Assembly (NCBI RefSeq): GCF_003116015.1
Contig: NZ_LGQZ01000084.1
Span: 1-63,132, forward strand
DNA: 63,132 nt
Source of the DNA: Azospirillum sp. TSO22-1
Lineage (GTDB): Bacteria; Pseudomonadota; Alphaproteobacteria; Azospirillales; Azospirillaceae
Direction: 5' to 3'
A program made the position numbers and the translations under genes. Of the stretch, positions 50,132 through 57,935 are shown one piece after another (within the stretch, counting starts at the first letter, position 1; each line of letters begins with the position of its first letter). Below the pieces are notes generated by a model. That model saw nothing but the letters and a program-made list of their open reading frames with translations. It had not been told where the DNA came from and ran no database searches.

Positions 50132-50617
50132 CTATTCGGCGGCGGCGCGCCGATCCACCTCGGCGCTCGCGTCGGCGGGGGAGCGGCGCTGGACCAGCAG
50201 GTTCGCGGTCCAGTGCAGGACGTCCTCGCCGTTCTGGTTGCGGGTGACGACGCGCACGCGGACCACGCCCTGGTCCGGCCGCTTCGTGGAGGGGCGCACC
50301 TCCAGCACTTCGCTCTCGGCGGTCAGCGTATCGCCGGCACGCACCGGGCGCGGCCAAGCCAGCGATTCCACGCCCATGCCGATGAAGCCGCCGGCGAAGG
50401 TGTGCGGGCCATCGACGATCATCCGCATGGTCAGCGCCGCGGTGTGCCAGCCGCTGGCCGCAAGACCACGGAACACCGTGCCCTTCGCCGCCTCGGGGTC
50501 GAGGTGGAAGGGCTGCGGGTCGAACTGCCGGGCGAAGGCGAAGATGTCCTCCTCGCTCACGGTCACGGAGGTGCCGGTGTGGCGGTCGCCCGGCTTCAGG
50601 TCGTCGAGGTAGAGCAT
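50132..50617 (-). CDS. MaoC-like (R)-enoyl-CoA hydratase/dehydratase domain protein
   Basis: A 161-residue hot-dog-fold protein. FDPQPFHLDPEAA carries the catalytic Asp and His of the hydratase-2 motif; RGLAASGWHTAALTMRMI follows as in small MaoC dehydratases. It hydrates 2-enoyl-CoA or a related thioester in fatty-acid or branched-acid metabolism. Divergent from a tetR across 121 bp with two copies of one operator, so it is probably under that repressor. Confidence 0.92.
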   Translation of the reverse strand: MLYLDDLKPGDRHTGTSVTVSEEDIFAFARQFDPQPFHLDPEAAKGTVFRGLAASGWHTAALTMRMIVDGPHTFAGGFIGMGVESLAWPRPVRAGDTLTAESEVLEVRPSTKRPDQGVVRVRVVTRNQNGEDVLHWTANLLVQRRSPADASAEVDRRAAAE

Positions 50618-50660
50618 GCGTCCGGGGCTCCTCGATAGGAATGCGGGCCGAAATGGTGTT

Positions 50661-50708
50661 GAGACAGATCTGTCTCATGGCTTGCGATGGTAGAGACAGG
50701 TCTGTATC
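50661..50708. promoter_or_regulatory. Two TetR operator copies, GAGACAGATCTGTCTC and a near copy
   Basis: A perfect 16-bp palindrome at 50661-50676 and a copy with two changes (GAGACAGGTCTGTATC) at 50693-50708, 32 bp apart (three helical turns). They lie between maoC and tetR and likely regulate both. Confidence 0.8.
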
Positions 50709-50738
50709 ATGTCAACGCGGTTTTTGGCGGGCGGGACG

Positions 50739-51326
50739 ATGAGCGACGAGGGGCGCCGCACGGCGCGCGAGCGGATCCTGGACACGGCGGCCGAGCTGTT
50801 CTACCGCGAGGGCATCCGCGCGGTTGGTATCGACACGATCATCGCCCGCTCCGGCGTGGCGAAGATGAGCCTGTACCGGAACTTCGCCTCCAAGGACGAA
50901 CTGATCTGCGCGTGGCTGGAGGACACCGAGGCCAAGTTCTGGGCGTGGTGGCAGGGTGTCGTGGCCCGTCACCCCGGCGACCCGCGGGCGCAGTTGAAGG
51001 CGCTGTTCGCGGCGCTCGGCAAGTGGTCGGCGCACCCGAAGTTCCGCGGCTGCCCGTTCATCAACACCACGGTGGAGTTTCGCGACACCGACCATCCCGG
51101 CCGCGCCATTGCCGAGCGCCACGCCCGCGCCATGCGCGACCATCTGCGCGATCTGGCGGTGCAGGCCACCGCACGCGAGCCGGAGGCGTTGGCCGAGCAT
51201 CTGCTGCTGCTGATGCAGGGTGCCTACGCCGGCGGCCGGATGCTGGGCCCCGACGTGGCGGCGCGCGCCATCCCCGCGGCGGCGGCGGCGCTGATCGACG
51301 CGGCGTGCGGTCAGGACGCGCGGTAG
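50739..51326 (+). CDS. TetR-family transcriptional repressor
   Basis: A 195-residue repressor. HTH region ARERILDTAAELFYREGI to MSLYRNFASKDEL; the C-terminal domain has KFRGCPFINTTVEF, a signature of one TetR subgroup. I chose ATG at 50739; an upstream ATG at 50709 would abut the second operator directly with no leader. It faces MaoC and its tail overlaps the convergent hemerythrin gene by 16 bp. Confidence 0.9.
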   Translation: MSDEGRRTARERILDTAAELFYREGIRAVGIDTIIARSGVAKMSLYRNFASKDELICAWLEDTEAKFWAWWQGVVARHPGDPRAQLKALFAALGKWSAHPKFRGCPFINTTVEFRDTDHPGRAIAERHARAMRDHLRDLAVQATAREPEALAEHLLLLMQGAYAGGRMLGPDVAARAIPAAAAALIDAACGQDAR

Positions 51327-51814
51327 CCCGCCGCGATCTTCGCGTCCAGGTCCGGGTTGTTGAGCATCAGCGCCTCGACGGCCAGCAGGAAGGCGGTCTC
51401 CTCGATCTGCAGGTGGCGCTCCAGCCGGTCCAGGATGTCCCAGCCGAAATGGACGAAGGCGCCGTAGCTGTCCTCGTCGAAGCCGTCGCGCAGCGCCAGC
51501 GCGCAGTAGCGCTGCAGGCGCCGGCCGATGGGGCGCATCACCTCGTGCTCGTTGAACAGGTGCTGCACCATCTCGTGCCCGCCGGAGTCCGCGATCAGCG
51601 GGAACAGCACCCGCTCCTCGAAGTCGAAGTGGGTGGTCAGCTCGCTCTCCAGCTCGGTGTTGAGGTCGGCGACCAGGGCGCGAACCTCCTCATCGAGCGC
51701 GGGGATGCCGCGGGCCTCGGCCTGCTCCAGGTGCGTCTCCAGCCGGTTGAGGAGGGCGGCGGTGCGATCGTGGTCCTCGTTGATGAGGCGGCCGGTCTGG
51801 GAAATGGCCTGCAT
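51311..51814 (-). CDS. Hemerythrin HHE-domain protein
   Basis: A 167-residue helical protein with di-iron ligands in NEDHDRTAAL, THFDFEERVLFPLI (H-x3-E), NEHEVMRPI and HLQIEETAFLLAVE. It resembles the RIC/YtfE-like hemerythrin group, which handles NO-damaged iron centres or carries O2. ATG at 51814 (MQAISQTG) is the start where homology begins. It follows nnrS by 25 bp in the same direction, fitting a nitrosative-stress operon. Confidence 0.88.
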   Translation of the reverse strand: MQAISQTGRLINEDHDRTAALLNRLETHLEQAEARGIPALDEEVRALVADLNTELESELTTHFDFEERVLFPLIADSGGHEMVQHLFNEHEVMRPIGRRLQRYCALALRDGFDEDSYGAFVHFGWDILDRLERHLQIEETAFLLAVEALMLNNPDLDAKIAAGYRAS

Positions 51815-51839
51815 GGGGGACCCTCCTCGGTCCAAACGG

Positions 51840-52931
51840 TCAGCGGCGGCGCAGAATCCGCCCGACCACGACGAAAAGCAAGCCGTGCGCCGCCATCCAG
51901 GCGAGCACGGCCAACGGAAGCAAGAGGCCCGGCGCCAGCCACCCCGCACCAACCCGCAGCAGCGCCGCGGCGCCGATGAGCACCACGGCCAGCGTGGCGG
52001 CGGGCGGGAAGTCCGGCGGGCAGGCCTCGCGCTGCAGGGTGACGCGCACCATCATGGCGCCCGCCAGTGTGCCGAGCGCCGCCGTGCCCAGCAGGTGCCA
52101 GCCGGCGCCGCCGGGCAGGGGAGCGACGCGCTCCACCGCCGCCGCGAGCCAGCCGAGGCCGAGCCATGCGGTGCCCAAGTGCAGGCTCCACAGGTCCGGC
52201 CGCCCGAGCACCGCCGAGGTCCGCCAGCGCGCCAGCCGCAGCCACGCCGCCAGCCCGGTCACCGCCGCGCCGGCGGCACCCGCCTCCGGCAGCCAGCCGG
52301 TGGCGACCGATGCCGTGGCGAGGACGCCGCCGGCGATGCCGATCCACTCGATGCGCGGCTGCACCCGCTCGACCAGCAGGCCGCCCTGGCGGCGCACCTC
52401 GCCGGCGGTGGCGGCGGGGATGACGCGGCCGCCCATGGCGAACAGCAGCAGACCCACCACGTGCAGGGCGAACAGCGCGCCGGTGCGGCCGTCGCCGCCC
52501 CAATACAGCGCTTCCGCCAGCGCGAAGGCGCCGACCAGCGGGCCGAAGACGGCGTTGTGGCCGCTCTTGGCGGCGCGCAGGAACGGCCAGCCGCCGAGCG
52601 CGAACAGCACCAGCGGGTAGGCCAGCGTCATCGGCACCGCCAGTGCCGCCGGCAGCCCGGCCAGTACCGCCGCCCGGCCGAGCAGCCACGCCGTGACCGC
52701 CAGGGCCAGCGCGCCGCGCGACGGCTTGGTCAGCAGGAAGCCGCCGACCACCGCCAGCGCGTAGCCCATGACCATCTCGTGCGCGTGCACGGCCGGTGTC
52801 CAGGCGGCGGGCAGCAGGCCGGCGTAGGCCGCCGTCCAGTACGGCACCGACAGGCCGGCGTAGGCCAGGGCCAGCGGGAAGAACACCCGGTGGCCGCTCG
52901 GCCGGCGCGCGGCGGGGGCGTCTAGGCCCAC
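51840..52931 (-). CDS. nnrS: NnrS-family membrane heme-copper protein
   Basis: A 363-residue protein with about 11-12 hydrophobic segments. HAHEMVMGYALAVVGGFLLT, SGHNAVFGPL, LHVVGLLLFAMGGRVIPAAT and LHLGTAWLGLGWLAAAVERV are typical of NnrS, a heme-copper membrane protein that protects against NO in denitrifiers. GTG at 52931 overlaps the upstream FmdE-domain stop by 10 bp. Part of the FmdE-nnrS-hemerythrin unit. Confidence 0.9.
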   Translation of the reverse strand: MGLDAPAARRPSGHRVFFPLALAYAGLSVPYWTAAYAGLLPAAWTPAVHAHEMVMGYALAVVGGFLLTKPSRGALALAVTAWLLGRAAVLAGLPAALAVPMTLAYPLVLFALGGWPFLRAAKSGHNAVFGPLVGAFALAEALYWGGDGRTGALFALHVVGLLLFAMGGRVIPAATAGEVRRQGGLLVERVQPRIEWIGIAGGVLATASVATGWLPEAGAAGAAVTGLAAWLRLARWRTSAVLGRPDLWSLHLGTAWLGLGWLAAAVERVAPLPGGAGWHLLGTAALGTLAGAMMVRVTLQREACPPDFPPAATLAVVLIGAAALLRVGAGWLAPGLLLPLAVLAWMAAHGLLFVVVGRILRRR

Positions 52932-53533
52932 GCGGCGAGTTCCACCAGCGCCGGGTCGTCGGCGTGATCGACAAGGATCGCCTTCACCCGGCCCTGCCAC
53001 AGCGCGCGGAAGCGCTCGGCGTCCCCGGCCGAGCCGGCGCCGTTCAGCACTGCCGGCAGCAGGTCGCGCGTCTCCGGCGACGAGGGGACGGCGGCGCCGC
53101 GGAAACTCGCCTGCACGCCGGCCCCGGTGTCGAGCCGGCGGAAGGCAATGTCGCCGGTGATGTTGGCGCCGAAGAACAGGCGGTCGCGGCGGTCGAAGTG
53201 GCCGGCGATGCCCTTGAAGCCGTCGTCGCCCGCCGCCCCGGTGAGCAGCGCCGCCACCCGGCCCATCACGCCGGTGGCGCTGGTGGTCTCGGTTTCGCGG
53301 AAGTGCACCTGGATGCCGCCGCGCTCCGGCAGCGTGTCGCCGTAGAGGTGGTTCAGCGCCTTCACCGTCATCAGGTAGGCGCCGGCCAGCGTCGGGCAGG
53401 AATGCCCAGCGAGCCGGACGGCGTCGGCGTAGCCGTACTCCAGCACGCCGTCGTCGCTGGCGCCGAGGAAGGCGCTGAGCGGGTCGCGGACGCGGATGCG
53501 CGGAGCGTGGTCGTAGAAGGCGGGGAAGGGCAT
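52922..53533 (-). CDS. FmdE-domain protein (formylmethanofuran dehydrogenase subunit E-like)
   Basis: A 203-residue FmdE-family protein. AGHSCPTLAGAYLMTVKAL is the His/Cys core (usual form FHGHxCP). FRETETTSATGVMGRVAALL and GIAGHFDRRDRLFFG complete the fold. The family's C-terminal cysteine-rich tail is missing, and there is no methanofuran pathway nearby, so the role is unlike the archaeal one. It heads the group with nnrS and the hemerythrin, and a TTTG...CAAA site 62 bp upstream (53595-53610) resembles an FNR/NnrR box. It may bind or mobilise a metal or sulfur ligand under nitrosative stress. Confidence 0.8.
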   Translation of the reverse strand: MPFPAFYDHAPRIRVRDPLSAFLGASDDGVLEYGYADAVRLAGHSCPTLAGAYLMTVKALNHLYGDTLPERGGIQVHFRETETTSATGVMGRVAALLTGAAGDDGFKGIAGHFDRRDRLFFGANITGDIAFRRLDTGAGVQASFRGAAVPSSPETRDLLPAVLNGAGSAGDAERFRALWQGRVKAILVDHADDPALVELAAWA

Positions 53534-53849
53534 GGGGCATAGACTCCGGCCGGTGAGGGGAGGGTGCACGCTAGCCCGGCGCGGCGCCGTCCGATTTGAC
53601 CGCGGACAAACCGTTGCGCGGTCATGTCCGAGTCGCGACCGGTGCCGCGCACGATTCGGAAAAGGTTCGGGTTCGGATAATGCTGTGTCCCACGCTTGTC
53701 TGCAAAATGTTCCGTCTTGGGCAGAACAGATCGGAAAAACGGCGTAGCTGATGTCGCAGTCTGCCCTTGCCGCTTGACTTGGCCGGACGTCTCACTGAAA
53801 AAGCGAACTACTCCTATCGATCGTATGACATCGGATCGGGCGCTTTTTA
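53534..53849. other. 316-bp divergent region, FmdE unit and lytic transglycosylase
   Basis: No gene visible. It holds the FNR-like site (53595-53610), AT-richer DNA around 53640-53780, and an 8-bp inverted repeat AAAAAGCG/CGCTTTTT (53798-53805/53841-53848) directly before the lytic transglycosylase GTG. Confidence 0.55.
53595..53610. promoter_or_regulatory. FNR/NnrR-like site (TTTGACCGCGGACAAA)
   Basis: A dyad of TTTG and CAAA around CCGCGG with one mismatched pair, 62 bp before the FmdE gene. The spacing is right for an activator at -41. The half-sites TTGAC and GACAA compare with the TTGAC-N4-GTCAA class. Confidence 0.45.
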
Positions 53850-54893
53850 GTGAATATTCACGGCAATCTGGCCCTGGCGGGCACGAAAGAGCGTTCGGCG
53901 CGGTTTGCCCTTGGCGCTCTCCTGATGATCGGGGCCAGTCTGGCGGGGTGCGCAACCACCCAACCGACCCCGGTGGCGGAAGCTCCGGCTGCCGAGGCGC
54001 CGATCGATCCCAACGATCCCCTGGCCCGCTGGGTCCCCCACATGCGCGAGGCGTCGGCCCGCTTCGACGTGCCGGTGCCGTGGATCCGCGCCGTGATGCT
54101 GCGCGAGAGCGGCGGCCGCGCCACCGTCAACGGGCGCGTCATCACCAGCTCGGCCGGCGCGCTCGGCCTGATGCAGGTGATGCCCGGCACCTACGACCTG
54201 ATGCGCAACGCCTACGGCCTGGGTTCCGACCCGGCCGACCCGCGCGACAACATCATGGCCGGCACCGCCTACCTGCGCGAGATGTACGATCTGTTCGGCG
54301 CGCCGGGCTTCCTCGCCGCCTACAACTGCGGTCCGAAGTGCTACGCGCAGCACCTCGCCGGCAAGCAGAAGCTTCCGCGTGAGACGAAGATGTACCTCGC
54401 CGCGCTGACGCCGAAGGTCGGCAAGGACGAGCCGCGCATGCCGTCGGCCTCCAGCAGCGCCACCGCGGTGGAGGTCGCCGTCCTGCCCCCCAAGCCGGAA
54501 CAGGCCAAGCCGGAACCGGCGAAGGCCGAGCCGGCCCGCAGCGAGGCGCCGATGGCCCCGCCGCCGCCGGTCTTCGTCGCCGCCGCGCCCGAGCCGCCGC
54601 CCGCTCCGCCGCCCGCTCCGCCGCCGGCGCTCGCCCCCGCGCCCGCCCGGGAGAAGCCGCAAACGGCGCCGCTGCCGGCGCCGGTGCAGGTTGCCGCGGC
54701 CCAGCCGGCGGCCAAGGCGGCCAAGCCGAACATCCGCTACCAGATCGCCGAGGCGTTCCTGCAGCCGGGCATCGACCCCGACCGCGTGCAGATCCGCTTC
54801 GTCACCCAGCGCAGCGACGGCTGCGGCAGCCTGAAGGGCAAGGACAGCGTTTGCGTCGCCCAGACCCCGCCGAGTGCGTCGACGCGGTTCTGA
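53850..54893 (+). CDS. Lytic transglycosylase (SLT) lipoprotein with proline-rich tail
   Basis: A 347-residue envelope protein. A lipobox (ASLAGC, Cys at about 33) follows a hydrophobic segment, so it is lipid-anchored. The SLT domain (about 60-185) has catalytic Glu86 in VMLRESGGRA, then GALGLMQVMPGTY, NIMAGTAYLREM and AYNCGP. A Pro/Ala linker of about 100 residues follows, then a short C-terminal domain (YQIAEAFLQPG) of unknown function. It cleaves murein glycan strands, making 1,6-anhydro ends. GTG at 53850 is the only suitable start. Confidence 0.88.
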   Translation: MNIHGNLALAGTKERSARFALGALLMIGASLAGCATTQPTPVAEAPAAEAPIDPNDPLARWVPHMREASARFDVPVPWIRAVMLRESGGRATVNGRVITSSAGALGLMQVMPGTYDLMRNAYGLGSDPADPRDNIMAGTAYLREMYDLFGAPGFLAAYNCGPKCYAQHLAGKQKLPRETKMYLAALTPKVGKDEPRMPSASSSATAVEVAVLPPKPEQAKPEPAKAEPARSEAPMAPPPPVFVAAAPEPPPAPPPAPPPALAPAPAREKPQTAPLPAPVQVAAAQPAAKAAKPNIRYQIAEAFLQPGIDPDRVQIRFVTQRSDGCGSLKGKDSVCVAQTPPSASTRF

Positions 54894-54915
54894 TCGCCGG
54901 AAAACAAGGGCTTTC

Positions 54916-55045
54916 ACACGGATTTCACGGATTTAGGCACGGATTGCACGGATCTTTCCTGATCCGTGCAGAATGCCTGTTCGTCCCAAACGCGCAGGCT
55001 TGAGAGCGTCCGTGCAATCCGTGCCTAAATCCGTGAAATCCGTGT
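54916..55045. repeat. 130-bp element with 37-bp perfect inverted repeats
   Basis: Arms 54916-54952 and 55009-55045 are exact reverse complements around a 56-nt centre. Each arm is made of ACGGATTT/CACGGATT repeats. ACGGATT-type palindromes are dispersed in many bacteria. It lies between the lytic transglycosylase and the acyl-CoA synthetase. Confidence 0.9.
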
Positions 55046-55153
55046 AAATCTTGTGTTCGGAGCTGCGGTTTAACGCCCCGCCGCGCGCCTTTCCCTTGCC
55101 CGGCCCGTCGCGCCCGCCCTACCATGCCGGCGAACGCCCAAAGGGAGGATGCC

Positions 55154-56776
55154 GTGGACGAGTCCGGTTTGAACAAGCGCGCCGCCAACCACCAGCCGCT
55201 GACGCCGCTCGACTTCCTGCGCCGCTCCGCGCAGGTCTATCCGACCAAGACGGCGTGCATCTACGGTGACCGCCGTCTGACCTACCGTGAGCTGGAGCAG
55301 CGCGCCCGCCGCCTCGCCAGCGCGCTGGAGCGCGCCGGCATCCGCACCGGCGACGTGGTCTCGGTGCTGATCCCCAACACGCCGGCGATGCTGGAGGCGC
55401 ACTTCGGCGTGCCCGGCTGCGGCGCGGTGCTGAACGCCATCAACACGCGGCTCGACGCCGCCACCGTCGCCTTCATCCTCGGCCACTGCGAGGCGAAGCT
55501 GTTCATCGTCGACCGCGGCCTGGCGTCGATCGCCCGCGCGGCGCTGGACGGCATGGAGAGCAAGCCGCGCGTCGTCTGGATCGACGACCCGCACGCCCAG
55601 GGCGCCGAGCCGGTCGGCGACACGGAGTACGAGGACTTCCTCGCCACCGGCGACCCGGAACGGCCCTTCACTTTCCCGGACGACGAGTGGGCGTCGGTCG
55701 CGCTGAATTACACCTCCGGCACCACCGGCAACCCGAAGGGTGTTGTCTACCATCACCGCGGCGCGCACCTGAACGCCTTGTCCAACGCGCTGACCTTTGC
55801 GCTGACGCCGCGCAGCGTCTATCTGTGGACGCTGCCGATGTTCCACTGCAACGGCTGGACCTACCCGTGGGCGGTGACCGCGGTGGGCGGCACCCACGTC
55901 TGCCTGCGCGCCGTCGATCCGGCCGAGATCTTCCGCCTGATCGCCGAGGAGAAGGTCACCCACCTGTGCGGCGCGCCGGTGGTGCTGACCATGCTGATCC
56001 ACGCCCCGGATGCGGCGAAGCGCACGTTCGGCCATGGCCCGGTCAGCGTCGCCACCGGCGGCGCCGCACCGCCGAGCGCGGTCATCGACAAGATGGAGCG
56101 CATGGGCTTCGCCGTGACCCACCTCTACGGCATGACCGAGTGCTATGGCCCGGCCAGCGTCTGCGCGTGGCAGGAATCGTGGGACGACCTGGAGCTTGAG
56201 GAGCGCGCCGTGCTGATGGCGCGCCAGGGCGTCAACATGGTGATGATGGCCGAGCAGACGGTGCTCGACCCCGCCACCGGCCAGCCGGTCCCGGCCGACG
56301 GCGAGACGCTGGGTGAACTGGCACTGCGCGGCAACACGGTGATGAAGGGTTATCTGAAGAACCCGAAGGCCACCGAGGAGACGCTGCGCGACGGCTGGCT
56401 GCACACCGGCGACCTCGCCGTGCTGCACCCCGACTCCTACGTCGAGATCAAGGACCGCTCGAAGGACATCATCATCTCCGGCGGCGAGAACATCGCGTCG
56501 CTGGAGGTCGAGGAGGTGCTGTACAAGCATCCCCACGTCATGGAGGCCGCCGTGGTGGCGCGTCCGGACGCCAAGTGGGGCGAGACGCCCTGCGCCTTCG
56601 TGACGCTCAAGCCCGGCTCCGAGGACCAGGTGAGCGAGGCGGACATCATCGCGTACTGCCAGCAGGCCATGGCCCGCTACAAGGTTCCGCGCACGGTGGT
56701 GTTCGGCCCGCTGCCGAAGACCTCGACCGGCAAGATCCAGAAGTTCGTGCTGCGCGACCAGGCGAAGGGGCTGTAG
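55154..56776 (+). CDS. Acyl-CoA synthetase (AMP-forming ligase)
   Basis: A 540-residue adenylate-forming enzyme activating a carboxylic acid to its CoA thioester. YTSGTTGNPKG is the ATP P-loop; HLYGMTECYGP and SGGENIASLEVE are the A5 and A8 motifs; KTSTGKIQKFVLR is the C-terminal A10 lysine. The sequence is closest to the medium-chain AlkK/methylmercaptopropionate-CoA ligase group by pattern, but the acid cannot be named. I chose GTG at 55154, because GGGAGG lies 5 bases upstream. It appears as a single-gene unit. Confidence 0.92.
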   Translation: MDESGLNKRAANHQPLTPLDFLRRSAQVYPTKTACIYGDRRLTYRELEQRARRLASALERAGIRTGDVVSVLIPNTPAMLEAHFGVPGCGAVLNAINTRLDAATVAFILGHCEAKLFIVDRGLASIARAALDGMESKPRVVWIDDPHAQGAEPVGDTEYEDFLATGDPERPFTFPDDEWASVALNYTSGTTGNPKGVVYHHRGAHLNALSNALTFALTPRSVYLWTLPMFHCNGWTYPWAVTAVGGTHVCLRAVDPAEIFRLIAEEKVTHLCGAPVVLTMLIHAPDAAKRTFGHGPVSVATGGAAPPSAVIDKMERMGFAVTHLYGMTECYGPASVCAWQESWDDLELEERAVLMARQGVNMVMMAEQTVLDPATGQPVPADGETLGELALRGNTVMKGYLKNPKATEETLRDGWLHTGDLAVLHPDSYVEIKDRSKDIIISGGENIASLEVEEVLYKHPHVMEAAVVARPDAKWGETPCAFVTLKPGSEDQVSEADIIAYCQQAMARYKVPRTVVFGPLPKTSTGKIQKFVLRDQAKGL

Positions 56777-56868
56777 ACGGGGCGATCGGGCGGGCCGACA
56801 GAATCCCCTACCGCTCGCCCCGCTCCGGCGGTATTTTCACGGCCGTTTGAGCATTGGGGTTAGCGCCT

Positions 56869-57627
56869 GTGAGCATTCCTGCGGCGGACCGGGGGCCGGT
56901 GCGGCTGTCGGTCGTCATTCCCGTCCTCAACGAGTCGGAAAACGTGCTGCCGTTGCTCGACGAGATCGAGCGGGCGCTGGCGCCGCTCGGCTCCTTCGAG
57001 GCGATCTTCGTCGACGACGGGTCCACCGACGACACCGCGGCCATCCTGGCGCAGGCGATGGCGGAAGGGCGGCCGGTGCGCCTGCTGCGCCACCGCAAGC
57101 GCTCCGGCCAGAGCGCCGCCGTGCGCACCGGTGCCAAGGCGGCGCGGGGCGAGTGGGTCGGCACGCTGGACGGCGACGGCCAGAACGACCCGGCCGACCT
57201 GCCGGCGCTGCTTGCCCGCACGCAGCAGGACGACCACCCGATGCTGGTCGGCGGCTTGCGCCGGAAGCGGCAGGACACGCTGTCCAAGCGTCTTGCCTCG
57301 CGCTTCGCCAACAAGATCCGCCAGGGGCTTCTGCAGGACGGCTGCACCGACAGCGGCTGCGGCATCAAGGTGTTCCGCCGCGACGTCTTCCTCGACCTGC
57401 CGTTCTTCGGCGCGCAGCACCGCTTCATGCCGGCGCTGTTCCGCGCGCACGGCCACCACGTCGCCTACATCCCGGTCAATCACCGGCCGCGCAACGCCGG
57501 CGCGTCGAAGTACACCAACCTGCGCCGCGGCCTGATCGGCGTGGTCGACCTGCTGGGCGTCTACTGGCTGAAGCGCCGCACGGCGCTGTCGCCGGTGATC
57601 GAGGAACGCGGGGGGCCGGCGGCGTGA
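56869..57627 (+). CDS. GT2 glycosyltransferase, polyprenyl-phosphate sugar synthase-like (ArnC/DPM type)
   Basis: A 252-residue family-2 transferase. LSVVIPVLNESENVLPLL opens the fold; VDDGSTDDT binds UDP-sugar; LDGDGQNDPADLP holds the DxD metal motif; HRPRNAGASKYT is typical of polyprenol-phosphate transferases. It should make undecaprenyl- or dolichyl-type sugar phosphate on the cytoplasmic face. The start (GTG 56869 or TTG 56854) is not certain, as the ribosome site is weak. Its stop overlaps the next start (GTGA). First of a four-gene operon. Confidence 0.9.
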   Translation: MSIPAADRGPVRLSVVIPVLNESENVLPLLDEIERALAPLGSFEAIFVDDGSTDDTAAILAQAMAEGRPVRLLRHRKRSGQSAAVRTGAKAARGEWVGTLDGDGQNDPADLPALLARTQQDDHPMLVGGLRRKRQDTLSKRLASRFANKIRQGLLQDGCTDSGCGIKVFRRDVFLDLPFFGAQHRFMPALFRAHGHHVAYIPVNHRPRNAGASKYTNLRRGLIGVVDLLGVYWLKRRTALSPVIEERGGPAA

Positions 57628-57935
57628 TCGACAAGCTGGTCGCCTGGTACGCTGGCACCTCCACGACGGAGATGGTGTGGATCGGCGTCGGCTTCTTCGC
57701 CCAGGCGCTGTTCATGATGCGCTTCGTCGTGCAATGGATCGCCAGCGAGCGCGTCCGCCGCTCCATCGTGCCGGAGACCTTCTGGTACTTCTCGATCGGC
57801 GGCGGCCTGCTGCTGCTGGCCTATTCGATCTACCGCGTCGACCCCGTCTACATGTTCGGCCAGGGCCTCGGCCTGCTCATCTACTTCCGCAACCTGTACT
57901 TCGTCTGGACGCACAAGGGGACGGAGGCCGCATGA
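57624..57935 (+). CDS. Lipid A biosynthesis N-terminal (LAB_N) domain protein
   Basis: A 103-residue membrane protein with three hydrophobic segments. VGFFAQALFMMRFVVQW, SERVRRSIVPETFWYFSI and GQGLGLLIYFRNLYFVW follow the LAB_N pattern. Such proteins stand next to ArnC-like GT2 and ArnT-like transferases and may flip or carry the polyprenyl sugar. Coupled on both sides (GTGA before, ATGA after). Confidence 0.9.
   Translation: MIDKLVAWYAGTSTTEMVWIGVGFFAQALFMMRFVVQWIASERVRRSIVPETFWYFSIGGGLLLLAYSIYRVDPVYMFGQGLGLLIYFRNLYFVWTHKGTEAA

Noticed and set aside
54925..55188. 87-codon open frame on the minus strand crossing the 37-bp inverted repeat
   Set aside because: It is made mostly of the palindrome itself and overlaps the start of the acyl-CoA synthetase; no homology.
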